From contig JAICWB010000005.1 in the NCBI GenBank assembly GCA_025935035.1, positions 1 to 32,241 on the forward strand: a stretch of DNA of 32,241 nucleotides. Direction: 5' to 3'. A program made the position numbers and the translations under genes. Shown here piece by piece: positions 1 through 8,552 of this stretch. The stretch is from Terriglobales bacterium. GTDB taxonomy: Bacteria > Acidobacteriota > Terriglobia > Terriglobales > Acidobacteriaceae. How positions within the stretch are numbered: position 1 is the stretch's first letter; every line of letters starts with the position of its first letter. The notes beneath the pieces are model-generated. The model worked only from the letters and a program-made list of their open reading frames with translations. It was not told the DNA's origin and ran no database searches.

Positions 1-1155
1 AAACCGTTCTTGGTGAAGCTGCTCCGCGAACAGGTCGCCGGATTTTATGACGCAAAGACCAAAACGATGCACCTGCTGGATTGGCTTCCGGCGGAGGTGC
101 AACGCCCGGTGATGGCGCACGAACTCACTCACGCATTGCAAGACCAAACGGTGGATCTGGACAAATGGACGGGCGAAAAGACCGATGCCGCTGACAAAGC
201 CGCAGATCCCATCAATGCCGAGATCGAAGATGACGAAGATTCAACTGCGCGCTCGGCAGTGGTCGAGGGGCAGGGAACTGCGGTAATGATCGATTACATC
301 CTGCTTCCGATGGGCAAGTCACTGGAGACTTCGCCGGAGCTGGGCGAAGTCATGAAAAAATCCATGGATTCGCCGGAAGGCGAGGGCATGCAAGTGCTGG
401 CTTCCGCCCCTATCTTGCTGAAGGAAACCCTTACGTTCCCATATCGTGATGGGTTGGGTTTTGTGCAAGCATTGCTCAAAGCGGGCAGCAAGAAGAAGGC
501 CTACATGGGAGCGCTGATGGATCCTCCACACGATACCCACCAGATATTGCACCCCGAAGATTATTTGAACCACAAGCCCACGCCGGTGATGCATATGCCG
601 GACTTGAACAGCGCGTTGAAAGGCGCCTACGAGAAGTATGACGTTGGCTCGATCGGTGAGTTCGACTTGAGGGTTCTCTTCAAGCAATTCGGCGATGAGA
701 AAGCTGCGAATCACCTCGCGCCAGAATGGAACGGCGGCATGTACTATGCGGCCAGGAAGCAAAAGAAGAATGGCAATGCGGATACTTCGGTTTCGCCAAG
801 CGACGTTGCGATCCTCTATGTATCTGATTGGAAGTCGCCGGAAGATGCGCGCGAGTTCGCCGCTTCCTACGGACAGACGGTGCTGAAGCGCTATGCCGGC
901 TACGTTCGAACAGACTGTGCGGGTCAAGCCGGTTGCTCGACGTGGAGTGCGGCCGGCAGCGATCCGGTGATCGTACAAGTGATCGGCAACCGCGTTTTCG
1001 TAAGTGAAAGCTTCGACCAAAAAACGGCCGATGCTCTCCGCAAGATCATCCTTGCTGATGCGCCAGCGGGGAAGAGCACCGAGATCCGCGGCGGCAACTT
1101 GAGCATGCGTGTCGCGGCGCCGTACTTTGCCGCGGAACGCGCGCTCGCTCATTGA
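1..1155 (+). CDS. Putative zinc metallopeptidase (HEXXH family), N-terminus outside window
   Basis: Frame open to the window edge (KPFLVKLLREQVAGFYDAKTKTMHLLDW...). Contains HELTHALQDQ (HEXXH) and a downstream Glu-containing EGQGTAVMIDY segment. Confidence 0.7.
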   Translation, partial: KPFLVKLLREQVAGFYDAKTKTMHLLDWLPAEVQRPVMAHELTHALQDQTVDLDKWTGEKTDAADKAADPINAEIEDDEDSTARSAVVEGQGTAVMIDYILLPMGKSLETSPELGEVMKKSMDSPEGEGMQVLASAPILLKETLTFPYRDGLGFVQALLKAGSKKKAYMGALMDPPHDTHQILHPEDYLNHKPTPVMHMPDLNSALKGAYEKYDVGSIGEFDLRVLFKQFGDEKAANHLAPEWNGGMYYAARKQKKNGNADTSVSPSDVAILYVSDWKSPEDAREFAASYGQTVLKRYAGYVRTDCAGQAGCSTWSAAGSDPVIVQVIGNRVFVSESFDQKTADALRKIILADAPAGKSTEIRGGNLSMRVAAPYFAAERALAH

Positions 1156-1236
1156 GCGGCGAAGGTCGCCTCGCGCCGTTTTGTATAATCGTTGGTTCGC
1201 AACAACTCACCATCCCAATCAGGAGCACCCCTGATC

Positions 1237-2130
1237 TTGCATTCAGAGGTTTCGCATCAAGCAGAGATAGGCATCATCGGCGGCAGTGGCCTGTATTCCA
1301 TGCCTGGCCTCACGGCCGCGCAGGAACTAACGCAGACCACGCCGTTTGGCGCGCCGTCTGACGCCTACGTGCTAGGCACACTGGAAGGCCGCAAAGTCGC
1401 CTTCTTATCGCGCCATGGCCGTGGGCACCGCATCTCGCCCAGCGAGCTGAATTTCCGCGCCAACATCTATGGGTTCAAGCAGCTTGGTGTGGAACGCATT
1501 CTGTCTGTCTCCGCCGTCGGCTCACTGAAGGAAGAACACAAGCCCACTGACTTCGTTATTCCCGACCAGTTCTTTGACCGGACGCGCCATCGTGTGGACA
1601 CATTTTTTGGCGACGGCATCGTCGCGCACGTTTCGCTCGCCGATCCAGTCTGCGGCGAGCTGGCGAAAGTCTTTGCGGGTGCTTGTAAAACCGTGGGTGT
1701 CGTCGGAAAGCTCGGCGGCTCATATGTCTGCATGGAAGGGCCGCAATTCTCCACGCGCGCCGAGTCAAACGTTTATCGCAGTTGGGGAATGGACGTCATC
1801 GGCATGACCAACCTGCAAGAGGCACGGCTCGCTCGCGAAGCAGAGATCTGCTACTCGACGCTCGCGATGGTCACCGATTATGACTGCTGGCATACCGGGC
1901 ACGATGCCGTCACGGTGGAGCAAGTAGTCGCGGTAGTCCATCAGAACGCGGAGAACGCTCAGAGAGTGCTTCGCCAAGCTGTGGCTGCTTTGCCGAAGGT
2001 ACGCGGATGCAAGTGCGGTTGCGCTCTGGCGAGCGGGATCATGACGGACCCTTCCAAGATCCCCGCGGTAGCGCGTGAGAAGTTGAAGCTGATCTTGGAC
2101 AAGTATCTTGAGAAGAAGGTGAGCGCCTAA
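1237..2130 (+). CDS. mtnP: S-methyl-5'-thioadenosine phosphorylase (MTAP/PNP family)
   Basis: IGIIGGSGLY, LSRHGRGHRISPSELNFRANIYGFKQLGVERILSVSAVGSL, GMTNLQEARLAREAEICYSTLAMVTDYDCWH. Start taken as TTG 1237 (CTG 1231 also possible) behind AGGAG at 1221-1225. The ORF track starts at TTG 1192. Confidence 0.9.
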   Translation: MHSEVSHQAEIGIIGGSGLYSMPGLTAAQELTQTTPFGAPSDAYVLGTLEGRKVAFLSRHGRGHRISPSELNFRANIYGFKQLGVERILSVSAVGSLKEEHKPTDFVIPDQFFDRTRHRVDTFFGDGIVAHVSLADPVCGELAKVFAGACKTVGVVGKLGGSYVCMEGPQFSTRAESNVYRSWGMDVIGMTNLQEARLAREAEICYSTLAMVTDYDCWHTGHDAVTVEQVVAVVHQNAENAQRVLRQAVAALPKVRGCKCGCALASGIMTDPSKIPAVAREKLKLILDKYLEKKVSA

Positions 2131-2132
2131 CC

Positions 2133-3047
2133 ATGTCGATCCTGGTCGTTGGCTCAGTCGCATATGACGGCATCAAGTCTCCCGCAGGTTCTGTGGACCG
2201 CGTGCTGGGAGGCTCCGCGACTTATTTTTCCATCTCCGCGAGCTTCTTCACGCAGGTGCGCGTCGTCGCCGTTGTAGGGGATGATTTTTCCAAAGAAGAC
2301 GAGCAGGTACTGCTCGATCGCAAAGTCGATCTGACCGGATTACAGCGCGTTCCGGGCAAATCATTTTTCTGGCGGGGCGAGTACAACGAAAATCTGAACG
2401 AAGCCCACACGCTAACGACTGAACTGAATGTATTTGAAAAGTTCCAGCCGCAGATCCCGGAGAGCTACAAAGACAGCGATTATCTCTTTCTCGCCAACAT
2501 CGATCCCCTCTTGCAGATGGGCGTGCGTGACCAGATGAATAGATCCATGCTAGTCGGTTGCGACACGATGAATTACTGGATCAACAGCAAGCCCAATGAA
2601 CTGGCGCAGATCCTAAAGAAAGTGGACGTCCTGCTCATCAACGATGGTGAAGCGCGCATGTTGGGCAAGACTGCGAGCTTGCCGCGCGCCGCCCAGAAGA
2701 TCTTGGCGCATGGCCCGCGCGTGCTGGTGATCAAACATGGCGAGTACGGCGCCACCGCATTTTTCAAAGAAGCGGGCATGCATCCCTTCCGTGCGCCGGC
2801 GCTGCCCGTGGAAGAAGTAGTGGATCCCACGGGAGCTGGGGACTGCTTTGCGGGCGGGTTTATGGGATACATAGCCGCGCAGAGCGAGTTAAACCGCGAA
2901 GTATTCAAGCGGGCGATGTTCTTCGGCGGCGTGATGGGCTCGTTTGCCGTGGAGAAATTCGGCCCCGAGCGGTTCAAGACACTCAAGCGCGCCGAGATCG
3001 ATGCTCGCTTCGAACTCTTTCGCGAACTCAGCCATCTAGAGGACTAG
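2133..3047 (+). CDS. PfkB-family carbohydrate/nucleoside kinase
   Basis: Ribokinase-like fold motifs: GGSATYFSISASFF near the N-terminus, DPTGAGDCFAGGFMGY at the C-terminus. Starts 2 bp after the mtnP stop. Confidence 0.85.
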   Translation: MSILVVGSVAYDGIKSPAGSVDRVLGGSATYFSISASFFTQVRVVAVVGDDFSKEDEQVLLDRKVDLTGLQRVPGKSFFWRGEYNENLNEAHTLTTELNVFEKFQPQIPESYKDSDYLFLANIDPLLQMGVRDQMNRSMLVGCDTMNYWINSKPNELAQILKKVDVLLINDGEARMLGKTASLPRAAQKILAHGPRVLVIKHGEYGATAFFKEAGMHPFRAPALPVEEVVDPTGAGDCFAGGFMGYIAAQSELNREVFKRAMFFGGVMGSFAVEKFGPERFKTLKRAEIDARFELFRELSHLED

Positions 3048-3063
3048 CTCCCTCAGCAAACGC

Positions 3064-4656
3064 TTGCGCAAGAATCCCCACTCCGACGAGACGGTGCTGA
3101 CCATCATCAGCACGGTCATGGCGCTGGTCGCATTTGCTTGGTTCTTTCGGCACAACGAAATACTTCTATACGGCGATGCGGTCGCGCACATCAACATCGC
3201 GCGCCGTGTGATTGATTCCCTCACGCCTGGACCGCTGCAACTAGGCACGGTCTGGCTGCCGTTGCCGCATGTGTTGATGCTGCCGTTCGTCGCCTCTGAC
3301 GTAGCCTGGCAAACGGGCATCGCCGGGTCGATCTGGTCAATGCTGGCCTTTATGTTTGGCACGGTCGGGGTGTACGGCATCGTCTCGCGACTTGCATCGC
3401 GTCCTGCGGCTTGGCTGGCAGCGCTGATCTACGCATGCAATCCAAATCTTTTGTATCTGCAATCGACGGCGATGACGGAGTCGATCTATTTGGCAGCGAT
3501 GGTCTGGGCGATTGCTTACTTGATCGAGTTCGTTCAAGGCATCAGTGAACAGCGCGGGTTGACCGCTGGTAGTGCGCTTACGAAATGCGGTATTGCGCTG
3601 GCTGCCGCCATGTACACGCGATATGACGGCTGGGTGCTTGCTGCCGTGGTTGCGCTGTGTGCGTTGTTTTATTTCAGTCGCAGCAGCTCTGAAGTTAGAG
3701 CATCACTTGGCCGTAATCCGATAATCTTTGCTGTGCTCGTCGTCATTCCGCCGCTCTCATGGCTGGGATACAACTGGCTGGTCTTTCACAACGCGTTGGA
3801 ATTTGCCAACGGTCCCTATTCCGCGCGCGCCATTGCAGCGCGAACCATGGCAGCCGGTGGCTCGCCTCATCCGGGATACCGCAGTCCTTGGGTGGCATGG
3901 ATCTACTTCATCAAGTGCGCCAAGCTCAATGTTGGCGACGACAAATGGCAGAACGTTTTGCTGCACATCGCCGTACTGGCGAGTCTGCTAGGCGCTCTGC
4001 GCAAACAATGGCGGCCGGCACTGCTGCTATGGCTACCTTTGCCGTTTTACATTTTTTGTATTGCCTATGGCGGCGTGCCCATCTTCATTCCAGTCTGGAC
4101 GCCGTACTCGTATTACAACGTTCGTTATGGCTTGCAACTTCTGCCCGTGATTGCGGTCTTCACCGGGCTGGGCCTCGAGTTGGTCCTGCGCGTGAACTAC
4201 TCGCGCCGATTCAATCTGATCGCGGTGGCCGTGTTCGCCCTGGTCGCCGCCTTGAGTTATGTAAGCGTGGTCCGCGGTGTACCTTTGTGCTTACGCGAAG
4301 CGAGGGCGAATGCCGTCACCCGCATCGGGTTCGAGACCGCACTGGCCAATGAACTACGTTTCTTTCCCAAAGACACCACTTACATCATGTACACGGCAGA
4401 CCATGTAGGGGCGTTGCAACGTGCCGGCATTCCGCTGAAGCAAGTGGTGACTGAAAACAATTGGGGATACTGGCAGCGCGCGCTCGAAGCTCCAGCGAAA
4501 AACGCAAATGTTGTGATCTCCATCGGCGACGATCCGGTAAGTGTGGCCGTCAAGAAACATCCCGACGACCTAGAGGAGTTGGAAGTCCTGCATACTAACG
4601 GACAGCCTCCCGCCCGCATCTATCAAAGCCACGCCAGAGTATCGCCCCCGCGGTGA
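3064..4656 (+). CDS. Polytopic membrane protein, GT39/ArnT-like glycosyltransferase
   Basis: Many hydrophobic segments. An acidic residue in the first loop (LLYGDAVAHINIARRVIDS) followed by WLPLPHVLMLP resembles GT-C/GT39-like proteins. TTG start. Confidence 0.65.
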   Translation: MRKNPHSDETVLTIISTVMALVAFAWFFRHNEILLYGDAVAHINIARRVIDSLTPGPLQLGTVWLPLPHVLMLPFVASDVAWQTGIAGSIWSMLAFMFGTVGVYGIVSRLASRPAAWLAALIYACNPNLLYLQSTAMTESIYLAAMVWAIAYLIEFVQGISEQRGLTAGSALTKCGIALAAAMYTRYDGWVLAAVVALCALFYFSRSSSEVRASLGRNPIIFAVLVVIPPLSWLGYNWLVFHNALEFANGPYSARAIAARTMAAGGSPHPGYRSPWVAWIYFIKCAKLNVGDDKWQNVLLHIAVLASLLGALRKQWRPALLLWLPLPFYIFCIAYGGVPIFIPVWTPYSYYNVRYGLQLLPVIAVFTGLGLELVLRVNYSRRFNLIAVAVFALVAALSYVSVVRGVPLCLREARANAVTRIGFETALANELRFFPKDTTYIMYTADHVGALQRAGIPLKQVVTENNWGYWQRALEAPAKNANVVISIGDDPVSVAVKKHPDDLEELEVLHTNGQPPARIYQSHARVSPPR

Positions 4657-4671
4657 TAAAATCCTTCGCGC

Positions 4672-5388
4672 ATGCATCTGCTTTGGGAAACATTCTCGCC
4701 GAAGATGGACCTGGCAACATTCGTCTCTGAGACGGTGTTGAAGCTGGTCGTCTCGGCGGTGCTGGGCGGCATCATCGGCTTGGAGCGTGAGCTGCGGCAC
4801 AAACCGGCGGGGTTACGCACGAACATGTTCATTTGTTTCGGCGCCGCCATGTATACGCTACTGTCTATGCGCTATTCACATTCCACCGCTGGCGCGAATT
4901 TCGACCCCAGCCGTATCTCGGCACAGATCATTCCGGGGATCGGATTCATCGGCGCCGGCGCGATCCTGCACTCGGGAGCGACGGTCACGGGCGTTACCAC
5001 GGCAGCCACTTTGTTCGTGGTCGCATCTATTGGCATGGCGGTAGGCGGCGGTGAGTACTTGTCCGCGATCTTTGCCACGATCGTGATTCTCGTGGCGCTC
5101 ACGTTGCTGGGCAAGATGGAAGCACGTTTTAACTTCAAACCTCTGACCATGTGTTATGAGGTCATGGGAAATTATCCAGACCAGCTGATCGCGACCGTGA
5201 ACCGCGTGATGGAGGAGCTACGACTGATCACGAAAAGCATCGCCATTGCGCCTTCCAACGGTGGACACCGGGTGCAGTTCACGGTGGACGCGAAGCATAG
5301 AGACCACATGGCGTTGCTGAAGAAATTGCAAAGCACGACCGGCATCGTGCGAGTCGAATCGATCAGGGGAAACGAAGCGAGTGAGTGA
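4672..5388 (+). CDS. MgtC/SapB family membrane protein
   Basis: GGIIGLERELRHKPAGLRTNMFICFGAAMYTLLS and IIPGIGFIGAGAILHSGATVTGVTTAATLFVVASIGMAVGGG are typical of MgtC/SapB; C-terminal ACT-like region. Confidence 0.9.
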   Translation: MHLLWETFSPKMDLATFVSETVLKLVVSAVLGGIIGLERELRHKPAGLRTNMFICFGAAMYTLLSMRYSHSTAGANFDPSRISAQIIPGIGFIGAGAILHSGATVTGVTTAATLFVVASIGMAVGGGEYLSAIFATIVILVALTLLGKMEARFNFKPLTMCYEVMGNYPDQLIATVNRVMEELRLITKSIAIAPSNGGHRVQFTVDAKHRDHMALLKKLQSTTGIVRVESIRGNEASE

Positions 5389-6172
5389 ATCGGGGATCCA
5401 GTTCGTAAAAGCCAGTGGTTGCGGAAACGTGTTTCTGCTTGTGGGCCAGGACCAGATGGCGGCGGAGCATCGGTCCGCAGTTTCCAAGAAGATGTGCAAA
5501 GAGTTTGCAGCAGACGGCGTGGAGTGGATAGCGCCTAGCCCGGACGCAGATGCGGACGTCGATGCCAGCCTTATAAACGCGGATGGCAGCCCCGCGGAGA
5601 TATCAGGAAATGGAACGCGATGCGTGGCTGCGTATTGGCACACGCTGCATGGCAGCGAATTAGTGCGTGTGCGCACCGGCGCGGGAGTAAGACCTTGCAA
5701 GCTACGGGCGCGTGACGGCAATGATTTTGAATTCGAGACCAACCTGGGCCAGCCTGAACTGGAAGGCGTGATGGAGATGTTCCTGCCCGTAGGAAAGTTA
5801 AAGGGCATGAAACTTTCCATGGGCAATCCGCAATTCGTGGTCTTCGTTGAGAGCTTTGATTTCGATTGGAAGAAGCGCGGCGCTGAGATCCAGGCCAAGA
5901 AAGTTTTTTCCAAAGGCGTGAACGTGAGTTTTGTGCAAGTTCTGCGCTCGTCGGAGATCGAGGCGCGGTTCTTCGAGCGCGGAGTCGGGGCGACTCAATC
6001 ATCTGGTACGGGATCGTGCGCGGCGGCAGTTGCAGCCATCGCTGCGGACCTTGTGGTCTCGCCTGTGCGCGTTCGTTCTGAAGGTGGATTGCAGATCGTG
6101 ACGTGGGAGCAGGAAGACGTCATCTTGCGGGGACCGGCGAGCATCGAAGAATCCGGCGAATTCGCCGCTTAA
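5381..6172 (+). CDS. DapF-superfamily (diaminopimelate epimerase-like) protein with both catalytic Cys replaced by Ser
   Basis: INADGSPAEISGNGTRC (canonical NADGSxxxxCGNGxR), MGNPQFVVF (canonical MGNPHxV), VNVSFVQV, FFERGVGATQSSGTGSCAAA (canonical ERGxGETxACGTGxCA). GTG start overlaps the previous stop. Confidence 0.85.
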   Translation: MSESGIQFVKASGCGNVFLLVGQDQMAAEHRSAVSKKMCKEFAADGVEWIAPSPDADADVDASLINADGSPAEISGNGTRCVAAYWHTLHGSELVRVRTGAGVRPCKLRARDGNDFEFETNLGQPELEGVMEMFLPVGKLKGMKLSMGNPQFVVFVESFDFDWKKRGAEIQAKKVFSKGVNVSFVQVLRSSEIEARFFERGVGATQSSGTGSCAAAVAAIAADLVVSPVRVRSEGGLQIVTWEQEDVILRGPASIEESGEFAA

Positions 6173-6186
6173 CTTACAATAGGCAG

Positions 6187-7110
6187 ATGCGCGAGCCCGG
6201 CAAGCCTGCAAGAAATATTCCGAAGATCCCGCGCGCAGGCGACACGCTCGGCATTATCGCTCCGGCCAGCCAGATCAAAAAACAACAGTTGGACGAATCA
6301 TGCGCCTCTCTGCAGAAGCTGGGATTCAAGACCACATATTTTGATTCCATCTTCGACAGCGAACTTTATTTCGCGGGGAACGCTATTCGTCGTGCGTGGG
6401 AAGTGCACAAGATGTTCAAGCGCAGCGATATTGATGGCATTGTCTGCGCGCGCGGCGGCTATGGAACAAATCACCTCTTGCCCCGCATCGACCTTGATGT
6501 GATCCGGGCGCACCCCAAGTTCTTTATGGGATATAGCGACGCCACCTCATTGCTCACATATTTTTGTGACTACGCTGATTTGGTGACCTTCCACGGTCCC
6601 ATGGCGGTCTCTGACCGCGAACAATTTGCGCGAGGAACTTTCATTGACGATGTGACCAGCGGATTCGAATACAGCGCGCGAGTGCAACAGGTCACTGAAG
6701 GCAATGTGACTGGGATTTTTTACGGCGGATGCCTGTCGATGCTCGCGGCGTCGCTGGGCACACCCTATGAGATTCAGACCGAGGGAAGCGTTCTCTTCAT
6801 CGAAGACATTGCGACCAAGCCGTACCAGATCGACCGCATGCTTATGCAGTTAAAGCTGTCGGGAAAGTTGAAAGGCGTGCGAGGAATCTGTTTCGGCGAG
6901 ATGGTGGATTGCTCCCAACCCGGCGGGCAGGACTACACGCTAGTGCAATCTATCCGCAATGTGGTTGCAGATCTGCGGATTCCCGTGGGAATCGGTTTGC
7001 GTTCAGGGCACGTCAAGCCGGATCCGGCGCCAAATCTATGTTTACCACTCGGCATGCAGGTCGAACTCAACGTTACATCAGATGAGGTGACGCTCTCATG
7101 CCGGCCATGA
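6187..7110 (+). CDS. LD-carboxypeptidase, peptidase S66 family (LdcA/MccF-like)
   Basis: PRAGDTLGIIAPAS, CARGGYGTNHLLPRID, GYSDATSLLTYF (nucleophile Ser), LFIEDIATKPYQIDRML, GLRSGHVKPDP. ATG at 6187; the ORF track over-extends to 6103. Confidence 0.88.
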   Translation: MREPGKPARNIPKIPRAGDTLGIIAPASQIKKQQLDESCASLQKLGFKTTYFDSIFDSELYFAGNAIRRAWEVHKMFKRSDIDGIVCARGGYGTNHLLPRIDLDVIRAHPKFFMGYSDATSLLTYFCDYADLVTFHGPMAVSDREQFARGTFIDDVTSGFEYSARVQQVTEGNVTGIFYGGCLSMLAASLGTPYEIQTEGSVLFIEDIATKPYQIDRMLMQLKLSGKLKGVRGICFGEMVDCSQPGGQDYTLVQSIRNVVADLRIPVGIGLRSGHVKPDPAPNLCLPLGMQVELNVTSDEVTLSCRP

Positions 7111-8552
7111 ACGCCTCTCCTGACAACCGGACTGGCAAGCGCGTACACCTCATCGGCATCTGCGGCACGGCCATGGCCTCGCTAGCGGCGCTTTTACAAG
7201 AGCGCGGATATGAAGTCACCGGCTCTGACGCTGCTGCATATCCGCCAATGTCAGATTTTTTGCGCAACCGGGGCATCAAGATAATGGAGCCCTACTCCGC
7301 TGCAAATCTTCATCCCAAGCCGGAGTTTGTTGTAGTAGGCAACGCCATATCGCGTGGCAATGTTGAACTGGAAGAGGTATTGAACAGCCGCATTCCTATG
7401 CGTTCGTTGCCGCAGACGTTGCACGAGGACTTTCTGGCGGGAAAAGAAAAACTAGTGGTGGCGGGTACGCATGGCAAAACCACCACCACATCGATGCTGG
7501 CATGGATGTTGGAGACGGCTCAGGCGCAGCCGTCGTTCCTGGTCGGCGGAATCGCGGAAAATTTCGGCAGCAGCTTCGCGTTGAATCCAGGCGCCATCTT
7601 CGTGGTGGAGGGCGACGAGTACGACTCTGCATTCTTCGATAAGGGACCGAAGTTTCTACACTACTTTCCTGACGCGGTAATCCTGACCTCCGTGGAATTT
7701 GATCACGCTGACATATACAGAGACCTCGATGCGGTGAAGACCGCATTCAAGCGCCTGGTAAACCTGGTCCCGCAACGCGGCCGTATCATCGCCTATGACG
7801 CGAATGTGAATGTGGACGAATGCGTTGCCAGGGCCTTCTGTCAGGTAGAGCGGTACGGTTTTTCTGCGGGCGCCTACTGGCGCATCGTCGATCTCAAGTT
7901 CGCTCCGGAGAAGACTAGTTGGAGGATTTTGAAACAAGGGGAGCCATGGGCTGAGCTCGAATTCTCTCTGGCCGGTGAGTACAACGTATTGAACGCGACT
8001 GCCGCCGCCGCTCTGGCTTATTCCTATGGAGTAAAAGTTCCGGATATTGCGAAGGCCTTAGCTACGTTCAAGAGTGTGAAACGCCGGCTTGAGGTGAAGG
8101 CGCAGGTCAACGGCATCACGATCATTGATGACTTTGCCCACCATCCGACGGCGATATCGGAAACCTTGAAAGCGCTTCGCACGCGTTATTCGAACTCCCG
8201 GCTGTGGGCGATCTGCGAACCTCGGTCGAATACGCTGCGGCGTAAAGTCTTCGAGAAAGAATTAGCGGAAAGCTTGGCCATCGCTGATGAGGCCATCATC
8301 ACAAGCATCTTCAAACCGGAGGCGATCGCTGAGAACGAACGTCTCACGACCGCAGCGGTTGTGAGCCTGATCAAAGCGCAGGGCCGCAACGCCCGCGAGC
8401 TGCGCGATGCTGACGCCATTGTCGATACCATTGCGCCCGAACTGCGCAGTGGCGATGTTGTCGCCATCCTTTCCAATGGCGGATTCGGCAACATTTATGA
8501 AAAACTGCCGCAAAGCCTGCAATCCATGCCAAAAGCCGAGCACCGGGCGTGA
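7098..8552 (+). CDS. mpl: UDP-N-acetylmuramate:L-alanyl-gamma-D-glutamyl-meso-diaminopimelate ligase (murein peptide ligase)
   Basis: VHLIGICGTAMASLAALLQERGYEVTGSD, VVAGTHGKTTTTSMLAWMLE (P-loop), EGDEYDSAFFDKGPKFLHYFPDAVILTSVEFDHADIY, DDFAHHPTAI. The DEYDSAFFDK segment matches Mpl rather than MurC. Confidence 0.9.
   Translation: MPAMNASPDNRTGKRVHLIGICGTAMASLAALLQERGYEVTGSDAAAYPPMSDFLRNRGIKIMEPYSAANLHPKPEFVVVGNAISRGNVELEEVLNSRIPMRSLPQTLHEDFLAGKEKLVVAGTHGKTTTTSMLAWMLETAQAQPSFLVGGIAENFGSSFALNPGAIFVVEGDEYDSAFFDKGPKFLHYFPDAVILTSVEFDHADIYRDLDAVKTAFKRLVNLVPQRGRIIAYDANVNVDECVARAFCQVERYGFSAGAYWRIVDLKFAPEKTSWRILKQGEPWAELEFSLAGEYNVLNATAAAALAYSYGVKVPDIAKALATFKSVKRRLEVKAQVNGITIIDDFAHHPTAISETLKALRTRYSNSRLWAICEPRSNTLRRKVFEKELAESLAIADEAIITSIFKPEAIAENERLTTAAVVSLIKAQGRNARELRDADAIVDTIAPELRSGDVVAILSNGGFGNIYEKLPQSLQSMPKAEHRA

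Noticed and set aside
319-1152. 277-aa ORF antisense to the metallopeptidase gene
   Set aside because: Composition is typical of antisense translation of a GC-rich gene; no recognisable domain, while the sense frame has HEXXH.
5218-5913. 231-aa minus-strand ORF across the MgtC/DapF-like junction
   Set aside because: Spans two real plus-strand genes and has no domain signature.
6103-6186. Extended start for the LD-carboxypeptidase ORF
   Set aside because: Overlaps the DapF-like coding region; ATG at 6187 gives a standard N-terminus.
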